DNA of 64,000 nt from Nitrosomonas sp. Is79A3 (GTDB taxonomy: Bacteria > Pseudomonadota > Gammaproteobacteria > Burkholderiales > Nitrosomonadaceae), in the NCBI RefSeq assembly GCF_000219585.1, contig NC_015731.1, positions 558,001 through 622,000 on the forward strand, given 5' to 3'. A program made the position numbers and the translations under genes. Positions 28,606-37,067 of this stretch are shown here, piece by piece; positions within the stretch are counted from its first letter, which is position 1, and each line of letters begins with the position of its first letter. The notes beneath the pieces are model-generated. The model saw only the letters and a list, made by a program, of their open reading frames with translations, did no database searches and had not been told where the DNA came from.

Positions 28606-29536
28606 CGATATCAGGAATAGGGTGAATGCGATCAATTTCTGCTGCTATGGCGACAAGCACATTTTGGGTTTCTTTGGATTTGGCAGTGGCGTGCATGCCT
28701 CGTACATAATCACGAAGGCCGCGAACATTGCCTCGGGCCGCGGAAGAGCCTGAACTGGTCTGTTCAAAAGAGCCATTCCGAAGTCCTTCGAATTGTACAT
28801 CGCCCTTTTTGTATCCTTGTTCGGCGAGCACAGCGGAAGCAAACGGGCGAGCCTCTTCGGCTTTGGAAAGTCCGTTCGGATTCTTCATATCTTGTGTCAT
28901 CTCCCGGATGCCGCTGTTTGCCAAATCCTCATACAGCAACTTGGTATAGCGATTTAGTTCTGGATTAGGTATGCGTAGGGTTACCCGCATACGCGTAAGT
29001 CGTTCGAACGACCGGAACAGACCAACAATCCCATTTTGTTCGGGTATAGGCTCAAGTGAGATCTTCGACCATAGTTCAAGTCGATTTGCTGCCGTGGCCA
29101 GGACGCGTTCGAAGAAATCTTTCCAAGCTGTGGGCGCTAACTCACCTGTGTGTTCGACTGCAACCAAGTGGCGAGCAAGATCGAAGAGGCAAACCGCTGT
29201 GCTCGCGAGCGGTGGATTCAGAGACGAAGTGCCCGTTGACATTCCATCATCAGTGACGATTGCTCCATCTCGTTCAAGAACACTACGCGCGAGCACGATG
29301 TACAATAGCGGGCGATCGGAATTGATCTCCGACAAATCCCTATATTCACGGACACTCCATTTGAAAACTGCAGAACGAGTCTTCTGAATCTGATCCTGCT
29401 CCTGCTCTGTAGCCATTTTTAGCACAGCAGAAATATCGGCATTAGTACGTATTCGAGCTATCGTTTTCTCGGTGAACAGATCGATGGTGTCTTCGATATT
29501 CAGGCGAAAGAGATGAAACGAAAATCTTTTTGTCAA
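28598..29536 (-). CDS. Unrecognised soluble protein, two-gene accessory unit
   Basis: 312 residues from TTG 29536, which has AAAGGAG 7 bases upstream; the frame itself opens at 29563. I do not recognise the family. The N terminus MTKRFSFHLFRLNIEDT is beta-rich, the middle is mixed alpha/beta with LWSKISLEPIPEQNGIVGLF and RMRVTLRIPNPELN, and the C-terminal 90 residues are charged and low in hydrophobics (GSFEQTSSGSSAARGNVRGL). It is translationally coupled to the membrane-protein gene. It lies among toxin-antitoxin remnants, so a defence or addiction role is possible but unproven. Confidence 0.65.
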   Translation of the reverse strand: MTKRFSFHLFRLNIEDTIDLFTEKTIARIRTNADISAVLKMATEQEQDQIQKTRSAVFKWSVREYRDLSEINSDRPLLYIVLARSVLERDGAIVTDDGMSTGTSSLNPPLASTAVCLFDLARHLVAVEHTGELAPTAWKDFFERVLATAANRLELWSKISLEPIPEQNGIVGLFRSFERLTRMRVTLRIPNPELNRYTKLLYEDLANSGIREMTQDMKNPNGLSKAEEARPFASAVLAEQGYKKGDVQFEGLRNGSFEQTSSGSSAARGNVRGLRDYVRGMHATAKSKETQNVLVAIAAEIDRIHPIPDIDE

Positions 29537-29710
29537 CTCTGTACTCCTTTGGGTGCTTAACAAAAATTAGATTTTCGGAATGGCATAGTATATTACTCAA
29601 GAAATGACAATTACTACGGCGGTATTCATGATATCTATATAATTTATAAGGTAATATGCTGATCCAGTTTTTCATCATAACATATATTATTTGAACCATA
29701 AATTTGATGA

Positions 29711-30415
29711 TTAAATTGCCACTTTTCTCTCTAATCGATCTCTATCAGTTTCAAAAACCGTAACCGGTGATTGAGTGCGTTGCAATAACCAAGCAATTGG
29801 CAATTTCGAATCAGGATATTCATTCAATTGATCCAGCAACTGGCGTTTGGCTTTACCAATAACAACCAGAGCAATATGCTCACTATTAGCCAATATGTCC
29901 AACGAAAGACTAATCCGCAAAGAGGGTGCAATCGGCGGTGCGACAGCAACGCAATGGTGCCTAGAGAGCAATTCAGGATTCATCCCAGGAAACAACGAAG
30001 CAATATGCCCATCTTCTCCCAAACCCAATACCGTCAAACTCAATGGCAGCGGCAATTGATCCAAGCGCTGATGAATCTCATCGACGGCAGCAAAAGGATC
30101 ATTGTGTTGAGTTTTGAGTCCGATAAAGCGTGTGTCTGCGGGGAGGTGATTCATCAGGTGCTGTTTTACCAAATGCTCGTTGGATTGTTCATCAGTAACG
30201 TCAACCCAGCGTTCGTCGCTCAACGTGACGGTGATTCGGTCCCAGGGTAATGCACATTTTGCCAGTGCGGGCAGGTAGTAACGCGGCGTGTTGCCGCCGG
30301 GGACGATCAGTGTGGCTTGGGGTTTATGAGCTAGCGTGTTTTGTAGCGTGGTTGCGGCAAAATTGGCAAAGGCTTGACTCAGCTGCTCGATATTCGGGAA
30401 GACATGGCGTTGCAT
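29711..30415 (-). CDS. pgl: 6-phosphogluconolactonase (DevB/Pgl)
   Basis: 234 residues. Typical motifs are VPGGNTPRYYLPAL, LSDERWVD and LGLGEDGHIASLFPG. It hydrolyses 6-phosphogluconolactone in the pentose phosphate pathway. It is the last gene of a tight six-gene minus-strand operon, 16 bases after the HAD phosphatase gene. Whether it serves the pentose pathway or a lactone in the sugar pathway of that operon cannot be told. Confidence 0.9.
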   Translation of the reverse strand: MQRHVFPNIEQLSQAFANFAATTLQNTLAHKPQATLIVPGGNTPRYYLPALAKCALPWDRITVTLSDERWVDVTDEQSNEHLVKQHLMNHLPADTRFIGLKTQHNDPFAAVDEIHQRLDQLPLPLSLTVLGLGEDGHIASLFPGMNPELLSRHHCVAVAPPIAPSLRISLSLDILANSEHIALVVIGKAKRQLLDQLNEYPDSKLPIAWLLQRTQSPVTVFETDRDRLERKVAI

Positions 30416-30431
30416 CGGGAAGTTGATGCGC

Positions 30432-31073
30432 TTACGCGACTAATCCGCGTAAATTGGGAACGATTTTCACGTGTGCAGGGAAAGGATTCGGGTCGCCGGG
30501 AAAAACGCGGCCCAGGAAAGCAGTATTATTGGCTTGCGCACCTTCCAAATCCGCCATGGCATCGCCGATCATCAGCACCGATTCGGGGCTGAGTGCATGC
30601 GCGGATAAAATTTCCGCGATGATGGTTTTCTTGAGCGCCGGTGCACCACGCACTTCGGTGAAGTAAGGTGCTAGCCCGCGGCGTTCGACGATGACTTTAA
30701 GTTCCGTTTCCGGGGTGCCGGAGGCGACAAATAATGGAATTTTACCGGATTGCTGACGGATGAGTTCGACTGCGCCGGGCACAGCCTCGGCGGCAATGAC
30801 GGCTTCGACAACCAGTTCGGAAAAGCGGATATCCAGTTGTTTTTCTTCTGCTTCCGTTAATGGGGGCTTTGAAAGGAAGTGTTCCTGAAAGTGACGGAAT
30901 TTGCGGTAGCGCGACATGCCGCCGTTCTGGGTATGAAATTCCACCACTGCTGCGACGATGTCTTCACCGTAAGGACGATAAAGTTCCGCGAACGCCTGGG
31001 TTTTGATTTTTCCGGATTCCACCACGACGCCGTCAAAATCGAAAATGATCGCTTGCCAGTCGAAATTTTTCAT
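30432..31073 (-). CDS. HAD-IA sugar phosphatase
   Basis: 213 residues. Motif I is IIFDFDGVVVESGKIK (nucleophile and acid Asp in DFDG), motif II is FVASGTPETEL, and motif IV is VLMIGDAMADLEGA. Cap domain of helices at about 20-85. It belongs to the phosphoglycolate/beta-phosphoglucomutase branch. It starts 2 bases after the epimerase gene, in an operon with a CMP-sugar synthetase, so a role like KdsC (removing phosphate from a sugar acid before CMP activation) is inferred. Confidence 0.82.
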   Translation of the reverse strand: MKNFDWQAIIFDFDGVVVESGKIKTQAFAELYRPYGEDIVAAVVEFHTQNGGMSRYRKFRHFQEHFLSKPPLTEAEEKQLDIRFSELVVEAVIAAEAVPGAVELIRQQSGKIPLFVASGTPETELKVIVERRGLAPYFTEVRGAPALKKTIIAEILSAHALSPESVLMIGDAMADLEGAQANNTAFLGRVFPGDPNPFPAHVKIVPNLRGLVA

Positions 31074-31075
31074 AA

Positions 31076-32005
31076 TTAAGCGCGGTTGTCCGAGGTGGCG
31101 GGGGTGGCGTCGTCGTTTTCATCGCCATGATGCAGGTCTTGGTGAATTTCCCGCAGGCAATCGAGTATGCCTTGTCCCAGATCGACGTGTTCATTCAGAA
31201 CCAGCTTGCGGCCAACGCGGGGTTGAAACGCGTAGGGTGTAATTTCGTAGTGGTGCACGGTGTTGGCTTCGTCAAAATGCAATTCAACCGGCCACGGCAG
31301 GATTTCCGAGATCATTGTCATGACCTCTTTGATGCGCAATCTTTCCTGGCCGGTCAGAATCATGTGGCGGTTGGCAAATTCCGGCGCCAATATTTGTACG
31401 CTCATGCGCGCGGCATCTTCCACATGGATATATTCCCGCATGGCGTCGCCGCTGCCTTTGTAGGTAATGGAGTGATGGGCGACGGCTTCGTGCAGCATGC
31501 GATAGATGCCGTTGCGTTTATCCGAGCGCCGGCCATACAGCGAGCCATAGCGCAGAATGCTGTAGTCCAGACCGTAGCGCTCGTGGTAGGTTTCCGTGAA
31601 GCGTTCCGCAGCCTGCTTGCTGGCGCGATAGAAAGAACCGGATTCGGAATAAACATAAATGCTGCTGGCGAACACAAAACGGCGGGCTCCAGCAATGCGC
31701 GCGGCTTCCAAAGCGTGCATGTTGCCCAGCACATTGATGGTTGCGGTGGGAATGGGCTTGTCGTTGGCTTCATCAATATCCGCAATCGCGGCAAAGTTAT
31801 ACACGATGGATGTTCCCTTGGCAGCCTCGATCACTTGGTCGAGATTCATGATATCGCCAATGATCATTTCCTGATTACTTTTAAGATAGGGCGATGGGCT
31901 GCGGTCAAATAACCGTACCCGGTAACCTGCGGCCGATAACGCGTCGGCAACATGGCTGCCCAAAAAACCGCTGGCGCCAAATACAACAACCGTTTCATTC
32001 ACCAT
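31076..32005 (-). CDS. NAD-dependent sugar epimerase/dehydratase (extended SDR)
   Basis: 309 residues. The NAD-binding motif GASGFLGSHVA is at 10-20; the catalytic YxxxK is Tyr126-Lys130 (FYRASK), with upstream Ser in FASSIYVYS. Extended SDR enzymes act on nucleotide sugars, usually as 4-epimerases or 4,6-dehydratases. It is 4 bases downstream of the dehydrogenase gene in the operon. The substrate is unknown. Confidence 0.88.
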   Translation of the reverse strand: MVNETVVVFGASGFLGSHVADALSAAGYRVRLFDRSPSPYLKSNQEMIIGDIMNLDQVIEAAKGTSIVYNFAAIADIDEANDKPIPTATINVLGNMHALEAARIAGARRFVFASSIYVYSESGSFYRASKQAAERFTETYHERYGLDYSILRYGSLYGRRSDKRNGIYRMLHEAVAHHSITYKGSGDAMREYIHVEDAARMSVQILAPEFANRHMILTGQERLRIKEVMTMISEILPWPVELHFDEANTVHHYEITPYAFQPRVGRKLVLNEHVDLGQGILDCLREIHQDLHHGDENDDATPATSDNRA

Positions 32006-32009
32006 AGTG

Positions 32010-32948
32010 TTATCCGTTATTGATTAGACCTGCTTTGATTAAACCCTGCAGCAGGTTCTCAGCCGCTTCAATTTCCATCAGTTGGCGTGATTCCCGGGCA
32101 AGAGAGCCGACATGCGACGTCAGGATGACGTTGCCGCTTTCGATTAATGGACCATGATAAGGTTCCTGCTCGAACACATCCAAGGCAGCGGCGCTGACTT
32201 TGCCTGTTTGTAATGCTGCTAAGAGTGCGTCTTCGTCGACCAATCCGCCGCGTGCGGCATTGATGACAATCGCTTCAGGTTTCATGGTTGTGAATGCCTT
32301 GGCATTCAGCAGATGGTGTGTTTCCGGCCCATAAGGCAGATGCAACGTGATAATGTCCGCAGTGGCCAGCAATTGCTCCAGGGATATCAATGCGACATCG
32401 GCAGGCACTTGACTTGCATACGGGTCGTGCGCAATCACTGTGGCTTCAAATGCTTGGCACAGGCGTGCAACACGCCGGCCGATATGTCCCATGCCGATGA
32501 TGCCGACGGTTTGCGCGGCCAGCAGACGGCCTTGCGTGCGCGGCCACTCGCCGTTGCGCACCGATTGATCAATCTGGCGGATTTGCCGCAGCAGAGTCAA
32601 TATCAGCCCCATTGTCAGCTCAGCTACGGCTTGTGCGGGTGCTTCCGGCGTGTTGAAAACCGCAATGCCATGTTTCTTTGCCGCCGCCAAGTCGACACTG
32701 TCTAACCCGGCACCGCAGCGCGAGATGACTTTTAGATTGCTGGCAGACTGAAATACGCGCTCGGTCAGTGGTTCAATCCCGGCGATCAGGCCGGTTGCGC
32801 CTTCCTGCAGTAATTCAATAATCTCATCCTCGGTGAGTTTGCGCCGGTGCGGATTGGTGGTTACTTGCATGCCGTTTTGCAGGAGTTGCTGAATCGGCGG
32901 GTTATTGTCAATGTCGAAAGAAGAAGTGGAAATGGCAAATGAACTCAT
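32010..32948 (-). CDS. D-2-hydroxyacid dehydrogenase (PGDH-like)
   Basis: 312 residues from ATG 32948, which overlaps the aldolase stop (ATGA); the open frame extends to 32993 but the coupled start is preferred. The NAD site is TVGIIGMGHIGRRVA, the catalytic His lies in ILTSHVGSLA, and the R/E region is VINAARGGLVDEDAL. These enzymes interconvert 2-keto and D-2-hydroxy acids. Next to a pyruvate-type aldolase it may process or supply a 2-keto acid for a sugar acid. Confidence 0.87.
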   Translation of the reverse strand: MSSFAISTSSFDIDNNPPIQQLLQNGMQVTTNPHRRKLTEDEIIELLQEGATGLIAGIEPLTERVFQSASNLKVISRCGAGLDSVDLAAAKKHGIAVFNTPEAPAQAVAELTMGLILTLLRQIRQIDQSVRNGEWPRTQGRLLAAQTVGIIGMGHIGRRVARLCQAFEATVIAHDPYASQVPADVALISLEQLLATADIITLHLPYGPETHHLLNAKAFTTMKPEAIVINAARGGLVDEDALLAALQTGKVSAAALDVFEQEPYHGPLIESGNVILTSHVGSLARESRQLMEIEAAENLLQGLIKAGLINNG

Positions 32949-33715
32949 GGCGTTTTCAGTGTTGCGCGGATACTTTGTAAGTGAGTGCGGCAAATGGAAT
33001 CCAGAATACGTATATCCAGGCCATAGCCGAGAAAGTTAAAGCCGGCCTGAATACGTTGTTGCAGTGCTTCCAGATCCGGTTCGATGACATGGATGCCGCC
33101 GGGTTTGTTGGCGCGGCGGCCAGCTTCCAGAACTTGCGCAATGGCAGCCTGCACATCCGGATGGTTGAGATCGCCGGGGCGTCCCATCGAACCAGACAAA
33201 TCATACGGGCCGATGATATAGGCATCGATACCTGGCACAGCCAGAATGCTATCAATGGCTTTGACCGCATCGACATGTTCGATCATCACGACGATTACCG
33301 CATTTTCATCCAGCCATTGCCGGTAAGCCTGGAAACTGTTGCCATAGCCCTGAGCGCGCGCAAGGCCGACGCCGCGTTGCCCGCGTGGCGGATAATACAC
33401 ACCATCGACGGCAGCTCTGGCGTCAACGGCGGATTTGATCATCGGCACCATCACGCCGGTTGCTCCGGCGTCCATGACGCGTTTGATCTGATCGGGGTGA
33501 TTTGAGGTCAGGCGCACGATGGCCGGGCATTGTTTGCCGTCCAGCACCTGAATAAGGGATTGCACTTCGCTGAGTTCCAGCACGCTGTGTTCCATGTCCA
33601 GTACCAGCCAGTCAAATCCCGCCGCCGCCATGATTTCGGCAATCGATGGATGGCCCAGTGTGACCCATGAGCCAATGGTTAATTCGGACCGGCTCAATCT
33701 TGATTTTAATGACAT
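32945..33715 (-). CDS. HpcH/HpaI-family pyruvate aldolase
   Basis: 256 residues. The family landmarks are GFDWLVLDMEHSVLELS with His43, AIVRLTSN, and the metal-site and barrel motifs VMVPMIKSAVDA, VMIEHVDAVKAID and AYIIGPYDLSGSMG. Class II aldolases of this family join pyruvate to an aldehyde, or cleave 2-keto-3-deoxy acids. In an operon with a KdsB-like enzyme it is a candidate for making the 3-deoxy-2-ulosonate skeleton. It follows that gene by 8 bases. Confidence 0.88.
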   Translation of the reverse strand: MSLKSRLSRSELTIGSWVTLGHPSIAEIMAAAGFDWLVLDMEHSVLELSEVQSLIQVLDGKQCPAIVRLTSNHPDQIKRVMDAGATGVMVPMIKSAVDARAAVDGVYYPPRGQRGVGLARAQGYGNSFQAYRQWLDENAVIVVMIEHVDAVKAIDSILAVPGIDAYIIGPYDLSGSMGRPGDLNHPDVQAAIAQVLEAGRRANKPGGIHVIEPDLEALQQRIQAGFNFLGYGLDIRILDSICRTHLQSIRATLKTP

Positions 33716-33723
33716 GATTATTC

Positions 33724-34473
33724 CTAATAGCGGGTGAGTAGCGGGTCTGATTCCATCAGTTTCTCGACACGTGCTAGATCCGCCGTGGTATCCACCGCCT
33801 GGGTATTATATTCGGTGTGTACCATTTTAACCTGGAAGCCATGTTCGAGCAGGCGCAGCATGTCGACCGATTCCAATTGCTCCAGCGGTGTGGGGGTTAA
33901 ATGGGTGTATTGAAACAACGTAGCGCGGCGAAACGGGATAATGCATACTTGTTTATATGCGGCGGTATCAGCAAAGCCGCTTTTGGCCAATGACGGAATC
34001 GGGCGGCGCGACATGTACAGCGCGTCACCTTGCTGATTCATCACTACTTTGATGGTGTTGACGTCCAGATAATCGGCTTCGTGATCAATTTTGCGCACCA
34101 GATTGACGCAACCCAACTGCGGATCATGTTTAAACGGCGCCACGGCGGTATCAATCATGTTCGGGTGTGTCATCGGTTCATCCCCTTGCACCATGACAAT
34201 CAGATCCGCTTCCAGTTGGGTGACAGCTTCGGCCACGCGATCACTGGCGCGTTCGTGCGTATCGGCGGTCATAATCACCTTCGCGCCAAAACCTTCCGCG
34301 ATTTGCCGGATTTCTTCATCGCAGGTAGCAATGTAGGTGGCATCGAGCGATTTGCTCATGGCGACGCGCTTATAGATATGTTCAATCATCGGGCGGCCCA
34401 ATATTTTTGCGATGGGTTTGCCGGGGAAACGTGATGAACCCATGCGGGCGGGTATTACAGCGATTGTTCTCAT
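33724..34473 (-). CDS. KdsB-like CMP-sugar synthetase
   Basis: 249 residues, first gene of the operon. KdsB signatures: VIPARMGSSRFPGKPIAKI at the N terminus, MVQGDEPM, LYMSRRPIP and a C-terminal AVDTTADLARVE. KdsB couples CMP to Kdo. A general Kdo pathway enzyme would normally stand near other LPS core genes. Here the company of an aldolase, dehydrogenase, epimerase and phosphatase suggests a related ulosonic acid for a surface polymer. It is divergent from a transferase gene across 277 bases. Confidence 0.85.
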   Translation of the reverse strand: MRTIAVIPARMGSSRFPGKPIAKILGRPMIEHIYKRVAMSKSLDATYIATCDEEIRQIAEGFGAKVIMTADTHERASDRVAEAVTQLEADLIVMVQGDEPMTHPNMIDTAVAPFKHDPQLGCVNLVRKIDHEADYLDVNTIKVVMNQQGDALYMSRRPIPSLAKSGFADTAAYKQVCIIPFRRATLFQYTHLTPTPLEQLESVDMLRLLEHGFQVKMVHTEYNTQAVDTTADLARVEKLMESDPLLTRY

Positions 34474-34750
34474 TGAATTGTCGTGTGGTTGGTTAATATT
34501 TGCGCGTATAAAAAGTTACACTCAGAGGCTACTTGCTGATTATCAGGTTTTTCTTGTTTCTTGGGCAATACTTATTGTTAAATTTAACGAATTTCTTGCA
34601 TGCTGTGATTTTATCCCGAAGCGGACATGGCCACGTTGCTGGTAATTGAATAATTGCAAGAGTAGAATGATCGCGCTTCATAGAGTCTTCTGTTTAAACT
34701 GGGAAAATAATAGAGATGCTGCATATCCTGAATATTTCTGAAACCTTATC
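34474..34750. other. Divergent promoter region of the polysaccharide locus
   Basis: 277 AT-rich bases between the minus-strand CMP-sugar operon and the plus-strand transferase operon. No supported gene. Both promoters should lie here. Confidence 0.45.
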
Positions 34751-36022
34751 ATGGCTATGAAAGCCCTTTTCTTTCTTCGACATTATAACGATATTGATCA
34801 TGTTACCCCGGTCATTTACAAGTGGATTGGATCGGGACACCAATGTGATGTGGTACTGATTGGTTCAACGCAATTCCGTCGCGATTTCCGCATTAAATAT
34901 TTAAGCCAACTCGAAGGTGTGCGTGTCGCGCATATGAAGGAGCTGTTTCCGCTGGTCGAGTATTTAAAATGGCGCTTGCAAATGCTGATGTTGACGCGCA
35001 ATGTCCGGCGCATAAAAGTTCTTGGCCGGTTGGCGGAGAAACTGGCAGACCGCTATGATGAGAAACAGCGTGAACCGTTGTGGCGGCATACCGCGGAATT
35101 CCTGTTGAACAGATGTTTTGGCGATGCGGGCAAAGGGGTTGTGGCTTTTGACTGGATTGAGCGGAATTCGGTGATTTGTGTGGAATGGGTTGAAGTGGTG
35201 GTAGCGATGGCAAAAGCAAGAGGCCTCGGTACGGTTTCCTTGCCGCATGGTGATAGTCCGCATGCCAGTCAATTGATTCGCCGTGGTGAAAGGCACTTGA
35301 AGCCAGACATTACATTTTCGGCAGCCAAGATATTTGATCGGGTGGTGGTGCCCAACGAGTTATGTTCCATTCGTTTTCGTCCATTTCTGGATGGTAATCA
35401 ACTTGCCGTATTAGGTTCGCCGCGATATTGTGAAGAATGGCTAAAAATACTTGCCGGATTGATGCCGCCTTCGCCTCTTGTCCGCTCGGATAGCCGCCTT
35501 AAAATTGTCATGTTCCTCAGAAAATCCAACTTTACGACATTTTGGGAAGAAGTTGGCGAAGTGGTTCATATGATTGCCGAATTTCCCGGTGTGGAATTGA
35601 TCATTAAACCGCATACGCGGAGCGGTTGGAAGCAATCCCTGACTAAAGACAGTTCGATCAAGCAATTGCCGAATGTACGTGTTGCGAGCGATGATGCGCA
35701 TTCGGTGCATTTGATGAACTGGTCCGATGTGATTATTGATTTGGCTACTTCGGTGGTATTTGAAGCCGTCAGGGCAAAAAAGCCGGTATTGGCGGCTGAT
35801 TATTTAATCGCAGCCCGTTCGGCTGTGGCGTATTACATGCCGGAAACAGAGATGAAATGCCGCGATGATGTATATGAAAAAATCAATTATTTTTTAACCA
35901 ATGGTTGTGACTCCTTCTATATTGAAGAACATCGGCAGCGCTTTTTAAAGGAAATGCTGGATTTCCCGGATGCCGACGTACTGCCCCGTTATGTCGCGTT
36001 ACTTGAGCAATCTGCAAGTTGA
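34751..36022 (+). CDS. Putative GT-B surface-polysaccharide transferase
   Basis: 423 residues; a second ATG (34757) gives MKALFFLRHYND, the likelier true start. The C-terminal half has a nucleotide-sugar-transferase look: IVMFLRKSNF, IIKPHTRSGW, then DDAHSVHLMNWSDVIIDLATSVVFEAVRAKKPVLA, as in capsule-synthesis and CDP-glycerol-type transferases. The N-terminal half is basic and unassigned. As the first gene divergent from a CMP-sugar operon it is a candidate for transferring that sugar. Family assignment is tentative. Confidence 0.6.
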   Translation: MAMKALFFLRHYNDIDHVTPVIYKWIGSGHQCDVVLIGSTQFRRDFRIKYLSQLEGVRVAHMKELFPLVEYLKWRLQMLMLTRNVRRIKVLGRLAEKLADRYDEKQREPLWRHTAEFLLNRCFGDAGKGVVAFDWIERNSVICVEWVEVVVAMAKARGLGTVSLPHGDSPHASQLIRRGERHLKPDITFSAAKIFDRVVVPNELCSIRFRPFLDGNQLAVLGSPRYCEEWLKILAGLMPPSPLVRSDSRLKIVMFLRKSNFTTFWEEVGEVVHMIAEFPGVELIIKPHTRSGWKQSLTKDSSIKQLPNVRVASDDAHSVHLMNWSDVIIDLATSVVFEAVRAKKPVLAADYLIAARSAVAYYMPETEMKCRDDVYEKINYFLTNGCDSFYIEEHRQRFLKEMLDFPDADVLPRYVALLEQSAS

Positions 36023-36076
36023 ACTGTTTTACGTTCCCACCTAATTAGATTACCCCTATAACTTGAAAAAGGGATC

Positions 36077-36847
36077 ATGATGCTGGCCAAAGATATATTG
36101 AATGAGTTGATTGTGGCGGCATATAAACTAAAAGGCGGGTATGCAGATGTGCAGGTTAGAGATCAGCGCATTCTAATTTCAGTCGATCATTTACGCACAC
36201 TTAACCGTGCAAGGACTTATTCGATCAAAGAACCGGATACACTGGATTGGCTGGATAGTTTTGAACCCAACTCCTGTTATTTTGATATTGGCGCCAACAT
36301 TGGTCAATATTCCTTATACCCGGCCAAAAAATATGGCGGCAAGATTCAGGTTTATGCGTTTGAGCCGCAAAGTAATAATTACTACGCACTGAACAAAAAT
36401 ATTTATTTTAACAATCTCAAAGAAAATATTTTATCGTATTGTGTTGCGGTTTCCGGGCAAAGCGAATTTTCCAAATTGTATATCCCCAAATTTATCCCGG
36501 GTGGTAATCGATCGCAATTTGGAAAAGAAGAAGACATTGAGAACTTGAAAATGTCAGCCACGCACATCCAAGGAATGTTTGGTGTGACGTTAGATGATTT
36601 ATGCAGTAAGTGGGGATTCCCCTATCCGAATTATATCAAGATCGATGTCGATGGCATCGAAATTTCCATTCTGAAAGGCGCGGAGTCTGTATTGGCGCAT
36701 CCTGCGTTACGGTCTGTTATTATCGAGCTAGGTACTGATGAAGAGCAGGCGAAAGCGATCGCTTTGATGAAACAAGCCGGTCTTGAAGTGAAACAGCGAT
36801 CAACCCGGAACTGGGGAGAGGCGTATCTGATTTTTGAAAGGATCTAG
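36077..36847 (+). CDS. FkbM-family methyltransferase
   Basis: 256 residues. SAM motif I is CYFDIGANIGQYSLYPAK, the acidic strand 2 motif is YAFEPQSNN, and the FkbM signature is IKIDVDGIEISILKGAESVL. These enzymes O-methylate hydroxyls, often on sugars of surface polymers. It lies 54 bases after the transferase gene. The TAG stop is the last part of a CTAG duplicated by the MITE copy inserted immediately after it. Confidence 0.88.
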   Translation: MMLAKDILNELIVAAYKLKGGYADVQVRDQRILISVDHLRTLNRARTYSIKEPDTLDWLDSFEPNSCYFDIGANIGQYSLYPAKKYGGKIQVYAFEPQSNNYYALNKNIYFNNLKENILSYCVAVSGQSEFSKLYIPKFIPGGNRSQFGKEEDIENLKMSATHIQGMFGVTLDDLCSKWGFPYPNYIKIDVDGIEISILKGAESVLAHPALRSVIIELGTDEEQAKAIALMKQAGLEVKQRSTRNWGEAYLIFERI

Positions 36848-36987
36848 CAGGCCGTTGAAAAACTATCTGCGTTGCCGCTGCGGTGTTAAAAACAGACTCA
36901 AAATGCTCATTTATTATGCATAAACTGCGCTTTTTCGCCTGTTTTTGCCTTGTATCGGCTGCCTCGAAAACGTTTTTCAACGGCCTG
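36848..36987. mobile_element. MITE copy B, 140 bp, CTAG duplication
   Basis: The same element as at 25687-25826 (7 differences in 140 by eye), with terminal repeats CAGGCCGTTGAAAAAC. Flanked by CTAG at 36844-36847 and 36988-36991. It sits directly after the FkbM stop codon and 80 bases before the next gene, inside what is otherwise one operon, so its long hairpin could reduce read-through. Confidence 0.9.
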
Positions 36988-37067
36988 CTAGCCTGCAGGT
37001 TCTTATTTTGTATCGCTTCATGTTTTAGACATACTCGGACGGTTGCAAGAACGCTTGCTTACAATTT

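Noticed and set aside
31127..31912. 261-codon plus-strand frame opposite the epimerase
   Set aside because: Antisense shadow of a gene with clear NAD-binding and catalytic motifs.
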